Shown: piece after piece, positions 1-7,377 of the stretch | Layout of the letters: every line of letters begins with the position of its first letter | Numbering within the stretch: position 1 is the stretch's first letter | The notes under the pieces: generated by a model | Database searches by the model: none | The model's input: only the letters and a program-made list of their open reading frames with translations | What the model was told of the DNA's origin: nothing | Program-made: the position numbers and the translations under genes | NCBI GenBank assembly: GCA_934630485.1 | Contig: CAKTWD010000002.1 | Location: 1 to 56,752 of the forward strand | Source of the DNA: an uncultured Eggerthellaceae bacterium | GTDB lineage: Bacteria > Actinomycetota > Coriobacteriia > Coriobacteriales > Eggerthellaceae | Length of the DNA: 56,752 nt | Direction: 5' to 3'

Positions 1-614
1 GGACCCGCGTTCTGGGTGTTGGGGTTGCGGAACATGGCGTTCTTCTGCTCTTCAGAGAAACCGAACTGGTTGAAGTGGTCAATGACGCTCCACTCCCAAA
101 GGATGTTGCCGTCGCGGTCGATCTCGATCAGGCGGTCGTCCAGCAACAGCTGCGGGGAGATCTTGGGCTTGCGCACGTCGTTGTGCGTGAGCATCAGCAT
201 CTTGTCGAAGTTGGGATCAGGATCCTGACCAGGCGCATAATAGCCAACCGGATTGCCGGTTACCTGGAAGTCGTGATGCTGACGGGCCATCCAGCGCTCG
301 CCGTCGGGATCCTTCACCAGCTGGTTGCGATTGAAAGTCCATTCGACATTGCCGTCCATATCGACCATGGTGAGATCTTCTTCGTCCTGGAAGCCGTTCT
401 CGGCGGGACGGGTCGCACGAGAGGCGATCATGTGACCACCCGGAAGCATCTTGGTGGGGATGCCGTACATATCCTTCCAATGGCGGACAATCTTGCCGTT
501 CATGTTAATGAGGTTGATACCAAGCTCAGGTGCCGAAAACAGCGTGTAGCCGTTCCAGCACTCTTCGGGGTAGTACACGGTGGTACCAGTCGGAAATACA
601 GTTGGACGTCCCAT
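1..614 (-). CDS. Arylsulfate sulfotransferase, copy 1 (partial, 3' end outside window)
   Basis: N-terminal ~204 codons of a third tandem arylsulfotransferase (Arylsulfotrans/AssT family), which moves a sulfuryl group between phenolic compounds. The start is the ATG of MGRPTVFPTG at 614, preceded by a GAGGT-type ribosome site. There is no signal peptide, unlike periplasmic enterobacterial AssT, so a cytoplasmic enzyme is inferred. From base 61 onward (codons 1 to about 184) it is identical to copy 2. The first 60 bases instead match copy 3 (offset 3,358), so this copy is a mosaic. It lies head-to-tail upstream-of-window with copies 2 and 3 and has its own 5' spacer identical to that of copy 2. 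Confidence 0.85.
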   Translation of the reverse strand, partial: MGRPTVFPTGTTVYYPEECWNGYTLFSAPELGINLINMNGKIVRHWKDMYGIPTKMLPGGHMIASRATRPAENGFQDEEDLTMVDMDGNVEWTFNRNQLVKDPDGERWMARQHHDFQVTGNPVGYYAPGQDPDPNFDKMLMLTHNDVRKPKISPQLLLDDRLIEIDRDGNILWEWSVIDHFNQFGFSEEQKNAMFRNPNTQNAG

Positions 615-715
615 ACCTGTTACCTCTTCCTCTGTTGTTTGCTTTGCTTCCTTCCCCGCGCCAAGCCGATGCAATCGGGTCGAGCACGACCTGCGGCCCC
701 ACTCCTGAAGACGCA

Positions 716-740
716 GTGAATCCACTGTATCACAGTTCAC
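716..740. promoter_or_regulatory. Nested palindrome upstream of sulfotransferase copy 1
   Basis: Outer arms GTGAA/TTCAC enclose an inner CTGT-ATC-ACAG palindrome. It is repeated identically at 2395-2419 upstream of copy 2 and is absent upstream of copy 3. It looks like a regulator site, but no regulator is identified. Confidence 0.45.
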
Positions 741-753
741 ATACGCCATAGGT

Positions 754-770
754 ACGTATATATCATACGT
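754..770. promoter_or_regulatory. ACGTAT-N5-ATACGT palindrome, candidate operator
   Basis: Perfect 6-bp arms around a 5-bp spacer in the 5' spacer of copy 1. The same site occurs at 2433-2449 for copy 2. AT-rich surroundings suggest promoter overlap. Confidence 0.4.
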
Positions 771-791
771 TTCCCCAGCTCAAAACAAGAA

Positions 792-819
792 AAGGACGGC
801 ACCTTACGATGCCGTCCTT
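792..819 (-). terminator. Terminator after sulfotransferase copy 2 spacer
   Basis: Ten-base-pair stem AAGGACGGCA / TGCCGTCCTT with an 8-base loop. It sits between copy 2's stop and copy 1's promoter and ends in a short U run on the minus strand. It is repeated exactly at 2471-2498. Confidence 0.85.
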
Positions 820-865
820 CCTTATTGCGTTACACGATGACGCTGCAACACGCCGTTGGATTCGA

Positions 866-2293
866 CTAGTCGAGATCCTCGACGCAGTGAGCCATCTCGT
901 CGTTGAAGGCATGTGCGCCCTCGACGGTGACTGCAGTGGTCTCGTACTCGGAATGAGCTGCGCCCTCAACATGGAACTTGGTGTTGTCAGCACGCGGGAT
1001 CTCAACCTCTTCGGGCTTCTCGAACTGGGGAACCCACTCGTACGGGATACGGTATGCGCGGTAAAGCAGGCTCATACCGACATCCGGGAAGACGTACTCC
1101 CAAACCAGCTTCTGCTCGCGCGTGTACTCGCGGATGATGGCGGAGCAGCCCTCGCAGATCATGGTGTTGCCGTTGGGCAGGCGCTGTGCGCTGGAGGTCA
1201 GCGGGCTGAAGAAGTAGTTGCCGTTGAAGTTGAAGCCGCCGCCCGAGCCGGTCGGCTCGCCGGTGCACTCCCAAACGATCTCGAGCGTGGTGGGGTCGAA
1301 CTCGACGACGCGCGAAGAGTCACGACGGGTGACCTTCAGACCGGTCTTGCTGAATTGGTTCGGCGCGCCGTAGCCGGCCCAGCCGCCGTTGTCGTAGACC
1401 ATGATGTTGCCCTCGCCCGGCAGTCCCTTCGGGATCATATGAGTATGATGCGGGCCGACGATGGTGCCGAACATACGGAGCTCGGGCGTCTTGGTGAAGT
1501 CGGGGCCGACCTGCCACACGATGTCGCCTGTCTCGTGGTCGAGGATCCACATGATATTGCACTCGCGCGAGTCCATGATGACGTTATCGGGCTTGAAGCG
1601 CTCGTCGCCGGCGTCGTACCACTTGTTCGGGCCGACGTAGCTGGCGCAGTTGCAATGAAACAGGTCGCCCTGTCCCTCGGGGCCGGCGTTGCGGATATTC
1701 GGGTTGCGGAACATCGCGTTCTTCTGCTCTTCGGTGAAGCCGAACTGGTTGAAGTGGTCAATGACGCTCCACTCCCAAAGGATGTTGCCGTCGCGGTCGA
1801 TCTCGATCAGGCGGTCGTCCAGCAACAGCTGCGGGGAGATCTTGGGCTTGCGCACGTCGTTGTGCGTGAGCATCAGCATCTTGTCGAAGTTGGGATCAGG
1901 ATCCTGACCAGGCGCATAATAGCCAACCGGATTGCCGGTTACCTGGAAGTCGTGATGCTGACGGGCCATCCAGCGCTCGCCGTCGGGATCCTTCACCAGC
2001 TGGTTGCGATTGAAAGTCCATTCGACATTGCCGTCCATATCGACCATGGTGAGATCTTCTTCGTCCTGGAAGCCGTTCTCGGCGGGACGGGTCGCACGAG
2101 AGGCGATCATGTGACCACCCGGAAGCATCTTGGTGGGGATGCCGTACATATCCTTCCAATGGCGGACAATCTTGCCGTTCATGTTAATGAGGTTGATACC
2201 AAGCTCAGGTGCCGAAAACAGCGTGTAGCCGTTCCAGCACTCTTCGGGGTAGTACACGGTGGTACCAGTCGGAAATACAGTTGGACGTCCCAT
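866..2293 (-). CDS. Arylsulfate sulfotransferase, copy 2
   Basis: 475-aa arylsulfotransferase (PF05935-type). The family transfers sulfate from a phenyl sulfate ester to another phenol through a sulfo-histidine intermediate. Visible family motifs are the repeated beta-propeller-like units 'DGN(I/V).W.W' (about residues 88-93 and 168-174), HHDFQV (113-118), DIVWQVGPD (257-265), HHTHMIP (282-288), SSAQRLPNGNT (367-377) and KLVWEY (395-400). The start is chosen at MGRPTVFPTG with GAGGT upstream. The open frame runs 45 codons further into the promoter, but that part is not family-like. No signal peptide is seen, so the protein is probably cytoplasmic. Residues ~363-475 are identical to copy 3 and the N-terminus to copy 1, whereas the middle differs, which points to gene conversion. 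A rho-independent terminator follows the stop. Confidence 0.9.
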   Translation of the reverse strand: MGRPTVFPTGTTVYYPEECWNGYTLFSAPELGINLINMNGKIVRHWKDMYGIPTKMLPGGHMIASRATRPAENGFQDEEDLTMVDMDGNVEWTFNRNQLVKDPDGERWMARQHHDFQVTGNPVGYYAPGQDPDPNFDKMLMLTHNDVRKPKISPQLLLDDRLIEIDRDGNILWEWSVIDHFNQFGFTEEQKNAMFRNPNIRNAGPEGQGDLFHCNCASYVGPNKWYDAGDERFKPDNVIMDSRECNIMWILDHETGDIVWQVGPDFTKTPELRMFGTIVGPHHTHMIPKGLPGEGNIMVYDNGGWAGYGAPNQFSKTGLKVTRRDSSRVVEFDPTTLEIVWECTGEPTGSGGGFNFNGNYFFSPLTSSAQRLPNGNTMICEGCSAIIREYTREQKLVWEYVFPDVGMSLLYRAYRIPYEWVPQFEKPEEVEIPRADNTKFHVEGAAHSEYETTAVTVEGAHAFNDEMAHCVEDLD

Positions 2294-2887
2294 ACCTGTT
2301 ACCTCTTCCTCTGTTGTTTGCTTTGCTTCCTTCCCCGCGCCAAGCCGATGCAATCGGGTCGAGCACGACCTGCGGCCCCACTCCTGAAGACGCAGTGAAT
2401 CCACTGTATCACAGTTCACATACGCCATAGGTACGTATATATCATACGTTTCCCCAGCTCAAAACAAGAAAAGGACGGCACCTTACGATGCCGTCCTTCC
2501 TTATTGCGTTACACGATGACGCTGCAACACGCCGTTGGATTCGACTAGTCGAGATCCTCGACGCAGTGAGCCATCTCGTCGTTGAAGGCATGTGCGCCCT
2601 CGACGGTGACTGCAGTGGTCTCGTACTCGGAATGAGCTGCGCCCTCAACATGGAACTTGGTGTTGTCAGCACGCGGGATCTCAACCTCTTCGGGCTTCTC
2701 GAACTGGGGAACCCACTCGTACGGGATACGGTATGCGCGGTAAAGCAGGCTCATACCGACATCCGGGAAGACGTACTCCCAAACCAGCTTCTGCTCGCGC
2801 GTGTACTCGCGGATGATGGCGGAGCAGCCCTCGCAGATCATGGTGTTGCCGTTGGGCAGGCGCTGTGCGCTGGAGGTCAGCGGGCTG
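1740..2887. repeat. Tandem duplication unit, right identical block
   Basis: Second copy of the 1,679-bp-period duplication (see 61-1208). It covers the 5' part of copy 2, its spacer, and the terminator and 3' part of copy 3. Confidence 0.9.
2471..2498 (-). terminator. Terminator after sulfotransferase copy 3
   Basis: Same 10-bp stem as at 792-819, downstream of the copy 3 stop codon. Confidence 0.85.
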
Positions 2888-3972
2888 TAGAAGTAGTTGC
2901 CGTTGAAGTTGAAGCCGCCGCCGGAAGCGCTGGGCTCGCCGGTGCACTCCCAAACGATGTCAAGGTTGGTCGGGTTGAACTCGACGACGCGCGAGGAGTC
3001 GCGACGGGTGACCTTCAGGCCGGTCTTCGAGAACTGGTTCGGTGCGCCGTAGCCGGCCCAGCCGCCGTTGTCGTAGACCATGATGTTGCCCTCGCCCGGC
3101 AGACCCTTGGGGATCATATGAGTGTGATGCGGGCCGACGATGGTGCCGAAGATACGCTTCTCGGGCGTGTCGGTGAAGTCGGGGCCGACCTGCCAAACGA
3201 TATCGCCGGTCTCGTGGTCGAGGATCCACATGATGTTCATCTCGCGGGAGTCCATGATGATGTTGTCGGGCTTGAAGCGCATGTCGCCCTCGTCATACCA
3301 ATGGTTGGGACCAAGGTAAGAAGCGCAGTTGCAGTGGAAGATGTCGCCCTGGCCCTCGGGACCCGCGTTCTGGGTGTTGGGGTTGCGGAACATGGCGTTC
3401 TTCTGCTCTTCAGAGAAACCGAACTGGTTGAAGTGATCGATGACGCTCCACTCCCAAGTGATGTTGCCGTCGCGGTCGATCTCGATCAGGCGGTCATCAA
3501 GCAGGTTCTGCGGGCTGATCTTCGGCTTCTTCACGTCGTTATGCGTGAGCAGCAGCATCTTGTCGAAGTTGGGGTCAGGATCCATGCCAGGGACATAGTA
3601 ACCAACCGGGTTGCCGGTGACCTGGAAGTCATGATGCTGACGGGCCATCCAGCGCTCGCCATCGGGATCGTTGATGAGCTGGTTGTGATCGAAAGACCAC
3701 TCGACCTTGCCGTCCATGTCGACCATGGTGAGGTCTTCCTGGTCCTGATAGCCGTTGGCTGCAGGACGGGTTCCACGAGAGGCGATCATATGGCCGCCGG
3801 GCAGGAACTTAGGCGGGAAGCCGTACATATCCTTCCAGTGACGGACGATCTTGCCGTTCATGTTAATGAGGTTAACGCCAAGCTTCGGAGCGGAGAACAG
3901 CGTGTAGCCATTCCAGCACTCTTCAGGGTAGTACACAGTAGTACCAGTCGGAAAAACGTTTGGACGTCCCAT
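2545..3972 (-). CDS. Arylsulfate sulfotransferase, copy 3
   Basis: 475-aa arylsulfotransferase, the first gene of the tandem array in transcription order. It has the same length and the same motif series as copy 2, including HHDFQV, DIVWQVGPD, HHTHMIP and SSAQRLPNGNT. Its start ATG at 3972 has a strong AAGAGGT/AAGGGA ribosome site. The C-terminal ~113 residues are identical to copy 2, while residues 1-362 differ by scattered substitutions (for example SFDHNQLIND versus TFNRNQLVKD). Its 5' spacer is unrelated to those of copies 1 and 2, so it is probably controlled differently. It has no signal peptide. The acceptor and donor phenols cannot be read from the sequence. Confidence 0.9.
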   Translation of the reverse strand: MGRPNVFPTGTTVYYPEECWNGYTLFSAPKLGVNLINMNGKIVRHWKDMYGFPPKFLPGGHMIASRGTRPAANGYQDQEDLTMVDMDGKVEWSFDHNQLINDPDGERWMARQHHDFQVTGNPVGYYVPGMDPDPNFDKMLLLTHNDVKKPKISPQNLLDDRLIEIDRDGNITWEWSVIDHFNQFGFSEEQKNAMFRNPNTQNAGPEGQGDIFHCNCASYLGPNHWYDEGDMRFKPDNIIMDSREMNIMWILDHETGDIVWQVGPDFTDTPEKRIFGTIVGPHHTHMIPKGLPGEGNIMVYDNGGWAGYGAPNQFSKTGLKVTRRDSSRVVEFNPTNLDIVWECTGEPSASGGGFNFNGNYFYSPLTSSAQRLPNGNTMICEGCSAIIREYTREQKLVWEYVFPDVGMSLLYRAYRIPYEWVPQFEKPEEVEIPRADNTKFHVEGAAHSEYETTAVTVEGAHAFNDEMAHCVEDLD

Positions 3973-4101
3973 TCCCTTACCTCTTTCTTGAACTAACTTT
4001 CTCCTACATGAAACTATGGATAAAACCGCGCCCCTAAAACGCGGTATTCCACCAAAAGTAACCGGGAGCAACCCGGCACGCCCTGCTTACGCTATGAAAA
4101 C

Positions 4102-4140
4102 AGCGCGCCAATACACCCGCAAAACGAGAGTTGACGCGCT
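4102..4140 (-). terminator. Probable terminator after thioredoxin gene
   Basis: Arms AGCGCGCCAA / TTGACGCGCT (one mismatch), followed on the minus strand by TGTTTT. It separates the thioredoxin gene from sulfotransferase copy 3. A second small hairpin (ACCGCG/CGCGGT, about 4024-4045) lies closer to copy 3. Confidence 0.55.
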
Positions 4141-4170
4141 TTCGAAAAGCAATCGCAAAGCGCGAAGCTC

Positions 4171-4482
4171 TTACATGAACTCTTCGATCTTCTCTGCGAA
4201 ATCGTCCTCAGGAGCATCGCCCGAGATAACAGCCTTGACGTTGCCGCCGGCGAAGAACATCGTCTGAGGAACACCCTTCAGATGGTACTTCGGGAGGATG
4301 GTCGGCTGCTGCTCGACGTCGATCTCATAGAACTTGTAGTTCGGGTAATCGGCCTCGAGAGCCTCGATCTTGGGATGAACTTCCTGGCACACATGGCAGG
4401 TCTTACGAGAAACGAGAACGAGGCACTTCTGGCCACCGTCTTCAACGAGCTCCTCAAATGCTTCAGGACCAAGTTTCTTCAT
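4171..4482 (-). CDS. Thioredoxin-like protein with CHVC active site
   Basis: 103-aa thioredoxin-fold protein; thiol-disulfide oxidoreductase in the cytoplasm. The start MKKLGPEAF at 4482 is preceded by AGGGAG; the longer frame is not thioredoxin-like. The redox motif is Cys29-His-Val-Cys32 rather than the CGPC of classical thioredoxin. The cis-proline segment (KGVPQTMFF, about residues 68-76) and the end of the fold are present, and the length is normal. It is divergently placed from trxB, its likely reductase, across a 413-bp spacer. The CHVC motif should change its redox potential and partner range compared with TrxA. Its specific target is unknown. Confidence 0.85.
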   Translation of the reverse strand: MKKLGPEAFEELVEDGGQKCLVLVSRKTCHVCQEVHPKIEALEADYPNYKFYEIDVEQQPTILPKYHLKGVPQTMFFAGGNVKAVISGDAPEDDFAEKIEEFM

Positions 4483-4895
4483 TATTGTTAACTCCCTTTC
4501 TTTAACTGTATCAACAGTTACCTCACGGGATATGCTACCACGCATTGAAGAAAACACACGGCGAGAATTATGTTTCGAACCAAGCTGTTGCTTTTGCGCT
4601 AAACATCATCGGAAATAACGGTAGATCAGCCGCAATTTAAACAACCATGAGGAAAATCAGCATCGAATCCGTTGGTTTTGAACTTCATTCACCCGCCACT
4701 ATAGCCAGATCCTATGGCGCGCCATTAGATATCGCGTTTGCCGATAAACGGTTGCTTGGCAACTGGGGTAAATTAGCACCTAGGGTTAATTATAGGCAAC
4801 GCGCATAGAGAGGGTCGCACGTAGATTCGCCGTTACGAATCACGTCTGGACTTAGGAGTGTGCGCAATCCACCACTTATACATTAGGGGGAGCAA
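4483..4895. other. 413-bp divergent intergenic region, thioredoxin / trxB
   Basis: No convincing gene. It must hold the promoters for both divergent genes. It is AT-richer than its surroundings, with a TTAATTATAGG stretch near 4786-4796 that may be part of the trxB promoter. No strong hairpin or riboswitch was recognised. Confidence 0.4.
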
Positions 4896-5837
4896 ATGGA
4901 AAAGACCGATGAATATTTCGACCTCGTCATCATCGGCAGTGGCCCGGCAGGCCTGACGGCTGGTCTCTACGGCGGCCGCGCCCTGCTTAAGACCGTCATC
5001 CTGGAGAAGGGCGGCATCGGCGGTCGCGTCACCACCACCACCGAGATCGCCAACTATCCTGCGGCTGGCCACACCACCGGCCCCGATTTGATGGACAAGA
5101 TGCGCGCAGACACCGAGCGCTTCGGCGTCGAGATCCGTCAGCAGGCTGTCAAGAGCGTTGATTTCACTGGCGAGGACAAGCTCATCGAGACCCGCAAGAT
5201 CACTTACCATGCGAAGGCCGTCATCATCGCTTCCGGCACGCATGCTCGCGTTCTGGGCACTCCGGGCGAGGTCGAGTTCACCGGTCGCGGCGTTAGCTAC
5301 TGCGCCACCTGCGACGCCGAGTTCTACACCGGCCAGAAGGTCGCTGTCATCGGCTGCGGCGACCAGGCTGTCGAAGAATCCGAGTTCATCTCCAAGTTCG
5401 CCACCGACGTCGAGATCATCTCTCGCCACACCGACGGCCGCATGAGCTGCAACGCCGTCGCTGCCGAACAGGTCAAGGAGAACCCGAAGATCAACATCAA
5501 CTTCGGCGTTACCTGCACCGAGGTTTACGGCGAGGACGAGGTCGAGGGCATCGTTCTTAAGGATGTCACCACGGGCGAGGAAAAGAAGATGCCGTGCCAG
5601 GGCGTGTTCTTCTTCACCGGTATGGATCCGAACACCGATTTTCTGGGTGAGCAGCCGTTCCTGAACGAGAAGGGCTGGATCGTCACCGACGGCGACAACA
5701 TGTCCACCAACGTTCCGGGCGTTTACGCAGCCGGCGACGTTCGCCAGAAGTTCCTGCGTCAGGTTGCCACCGCTGTTGGCGATGGCGCTGCTGCCGCAAC
5801 CGCTGCCGAGAAGTACATCGCTTCTCTGGAGCACTAA
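4896..5837 (+). CDS. trxB: Thioredoxin reductase (atypical cofactor site)
   Basis: 313-aa flavoprotein that reduces thioredoxin with electrons from a pyridine nucleotide. The FAD-binding GSGPAG is at 14-19, the redox pair Cys136-Ala-Thr-Cys139 is in place, and the C-terminal FAD motif GVYAAGDVR is near 277-285. The nucleotide-binding loop reads GCGDQA (153-158) instead of the usual GGGN(S/T)A. The 2'-phosphate-binding HRRxxxR of NADPH-dependent enzymes reads S-R-H-T-D-G-R (176-182). NADPH specificity is therefore doubtful; NADH or another donor is possible. A GGGGGAG ribosome site precedes ATG 4896, and a strong terminator follows. It is divergent to the CHVC thioredoxin. Confidence 0.9.
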   Translation: MEKTDEYFDLVIIGSGPAGLTAGLYGGRALLKTVILEKGGIGGRVTTTTEIANYPAAGHTTGPDLMDKMRADTERFGVEIRQQAVKSVDFTGEDKLIETRKITYHAKAVIIASGTHARVLGTPGEVEFTGRGVSYCATCDAEFYTGQKVAVIGCGDQAVEESEFISKFATDVEIISRHTDGRMSCNAVAAEQVKENPKININFGVTCTEVYGEDEVEGIVLKDVTTGEEKKMPCQGVFFFTGMDPNTDFLGEQPFLNEKGWIVTDGDNMSTNVPGVYAAGDVRQKFLRQVATAVGDGAAAATAAEKYIASLEH

Positions 5838-5859
5838 TCGCAACTCACCTGTTGCTTCG

Positions 5860-5889
5860 AAGGCCGCCCGAAAGGGCGGCCTTCTTTTA
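5860..5889 (+). terminator. trxB terminator
   Basis: AAGGCCGCCC-GAAA-GGGCGGCCTT stem with a GNRA-type loop followed by CTTTTAT. Strong rho-independent terminator. Confidence 0.95.
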
Positions 5890-6045
5890 TTGCGCGCGAA
5901 GCGATCTCGCATGGAATGAGGGGCACGGCTGGGCACAGCGCGAAAAACAGCTCGGATGCCAGCTGTCTCTTAAGCGAAAAAGAAGCGGCCCGCTAATGCG
6001 AGGCGCTGAAATGCTGAAGCTGTTTTCCAAACGAGGTTACGCCTT

Positions 6046-7155
6046 CTACAAATGCTCGACTACCAAGTCGCCCATCTTCGTCGTGCCGATCACATGATCA
6101 TCGGCGGTTTGGTCGTCCTTGATGTCGCCTGTGCGCCAACCTTCATCCAGAACCTCGGTGACGGCACGCGCGATGTCGTCAGCCGCATCCTGCATATCGA
6201 AGCTGTAGCGCAGCATCATCTCGACGGAAAGGATCTGAGCAAGCGGATTGGCAACACCCCTGCCTGCGATGTCGGGTGCACTGCCGTGACTGGGCTCGTA
6301 CAGCGCAACGCCGTCGCCCAAACTTGCGCTTGCGAGCATGCCGAGCGAGCCAGTGATCTGGGCAGCCTCATCAGACAGAATGTCACCAAACATGTTCTCA
6401 GTCAGGACGACGTCGAAGTCCGCGGGGCGATTGATAAGCTGCATGGCGGTGTTATCAACCAGCAAGTCCTCGATTTGAACATCGGGGTATTCCGCCTCGC
6501 CAATGCGATGCACGATCTCGCGCCACATTCGGCTGGTCTCAAGCACATTCGCCTTATCGACGCTGGTCACCTTGCCGCGACGCTTACGTGCCGCTTCAAA
6601 CGCCTGTCGGGCGATCCGCTCGACCTCGTACTCACGATACTCAAGCGTATCATAGGCGCGCTGGCCCTTTGCACTGTTAGCGCCGGCGCCTTCTTCATCG
6701 TAGAAACGCTCACGCTTGCCGAAGTACAAGCCGCCGGTAAGCTCACGCACGATCATCAGATCAACCCCGTCGACGATCTCGGGCTTCAACGTGGAGGCCC
6801 CTGCCAACGCCCGATGGATCTTCACGGGACGAAGGTTGGTGTACAGCCCAAGCTCCTTACGGATGCCAAGCAAGCCCTGCTCGGGACGAGGCGCATTCGG
6901 ATCGGTGGAGTCCCACTTCGGCCCGCCAACCGCCGCAAGAAGAACCGCATCGGAAGCTTTGGCAGCCTCGAACGTTTCTTTAGGAAGCGGATTTCCCGTT
7001 GCATCAATGGCGGCGCCACCGATAAGCGACTCCGCGCAATTGAATTCGACGCCGTATTTCGCACCAACGGCCTTTAGAACCTTCACACCCTCGGCGATGA
7101 TCTCAGGACCGATGCCGTCGCCCGGCAGAAGGCAGATGTTATACGCTGCAACCAT
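6046..7155 (-). CDS. leuB: 3-Isopropylmalate dehydrogenase
   Basis: 369-aa NAD-dependent dehydrogenase that oxidises and decarboxylates 3-isopropylmalate in leucine synthesis. It starts at MVAAYNICLLPGDG with AGAGG upstream; the 21 extra in-frame codons before it are not conserved in style. Motifs are LLPGDGIGPE at the N-terminus, the VRELTGGLYFG loop typical of leucine (not isocitrate) enzymes, the metal/substrate site NMFGDILSDEA, and the NAD-binding YEPSHGSAPDIAG. The length is normal for LeuB. leuCD lie 1.5 kb away on the same strand with a plus-strand gene between, so leuB is transcribed separately here. leuA is not in the window. Confidence 0.95.
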   Translation of the reverse strand: MVAAYNICLLPGDGIGPEIIAEGVKVLKAVGAKYGVEFNCAESLIGGAAIDATGNPLPKETFEAAKASDAVLLAAVGGPKWDSTDPNAPRPEQGLLGIRKELGLYTNLRPVKIHRALAGASTLKPEIVDGVDLMIVRELTGGLYFGKRERFYDEEGAGANSAKGQRAYDTLEYREYEVERIARQAFEAARKRRGKVTSVDKANVLETSRMWREIVHRIGEAEYPDVQIEDLLVDNTAMQLINRPADFDVVLTENMFGDILSDEAAQITGSLGMLASASLGDGVALYEPSHGSAPDIAGRGVANPLAQILSVEMMLRYSFDMQDAADDIARAVTEVLDEGWRTGDIKDDQTADDHVIGTTKMGDLVVEHL

Positions 7156-7377
7156 TTCGCTTGCCTCTTTCAACACGTTACTGATTCGCAAGCCAATACT
7201 AACGCCCCTAGGCTGCAAGCGGCATCAAACAGTTCAGCTCGAAACGCCCCTGAAACCAGAAAGACCTCAACATAGTGTTTTCCGACGGATCTCTGCAACT
7301 TTGGGACATCGGGGACTGTCCATGAAATGAACGCTTCCTCCATACTAGACAACAACATTTCTATTGAGGAGGCGGCA

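Larger units (their letters stand above)
61..1208. repeat. Tandem duplication unit, left identical block
   Basis: By eye this ~1.15-kb block is identical to 1740-2887 (offset 1,679). It holds the 5' part of sulfotransferase copy 1, its promoter spacer, and the terminator and 3' part of copy 2. The first mismatch on the right is at 1209/2888. On the left it is at 60/1739, where copy 1 switches to copy-3-type sequence. Confidence 0.9.

Noticed and set aside
809..2398. 529-aa plus-strand open frame across the sulfotransferase genes
   Set aside because: It is the antisense shadow of copies 1 and 2; its length comes from high GC and codon bias. No ribosome site, and no family likeness.
1..4000. 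Insertion sequence responsible for the sulfotransferase duplication
   Set aside because: No transposase, terminal inverted repeats or target duplications were seen at the repeat borders; homologous recombination explains it better.
4483..4895. Riboswitch or small gene between thioredoxin and trxB
   Set aside because: No conserved core, stable hairpin or ribosome-site-led frame was found; treated as a divergent promoter region.
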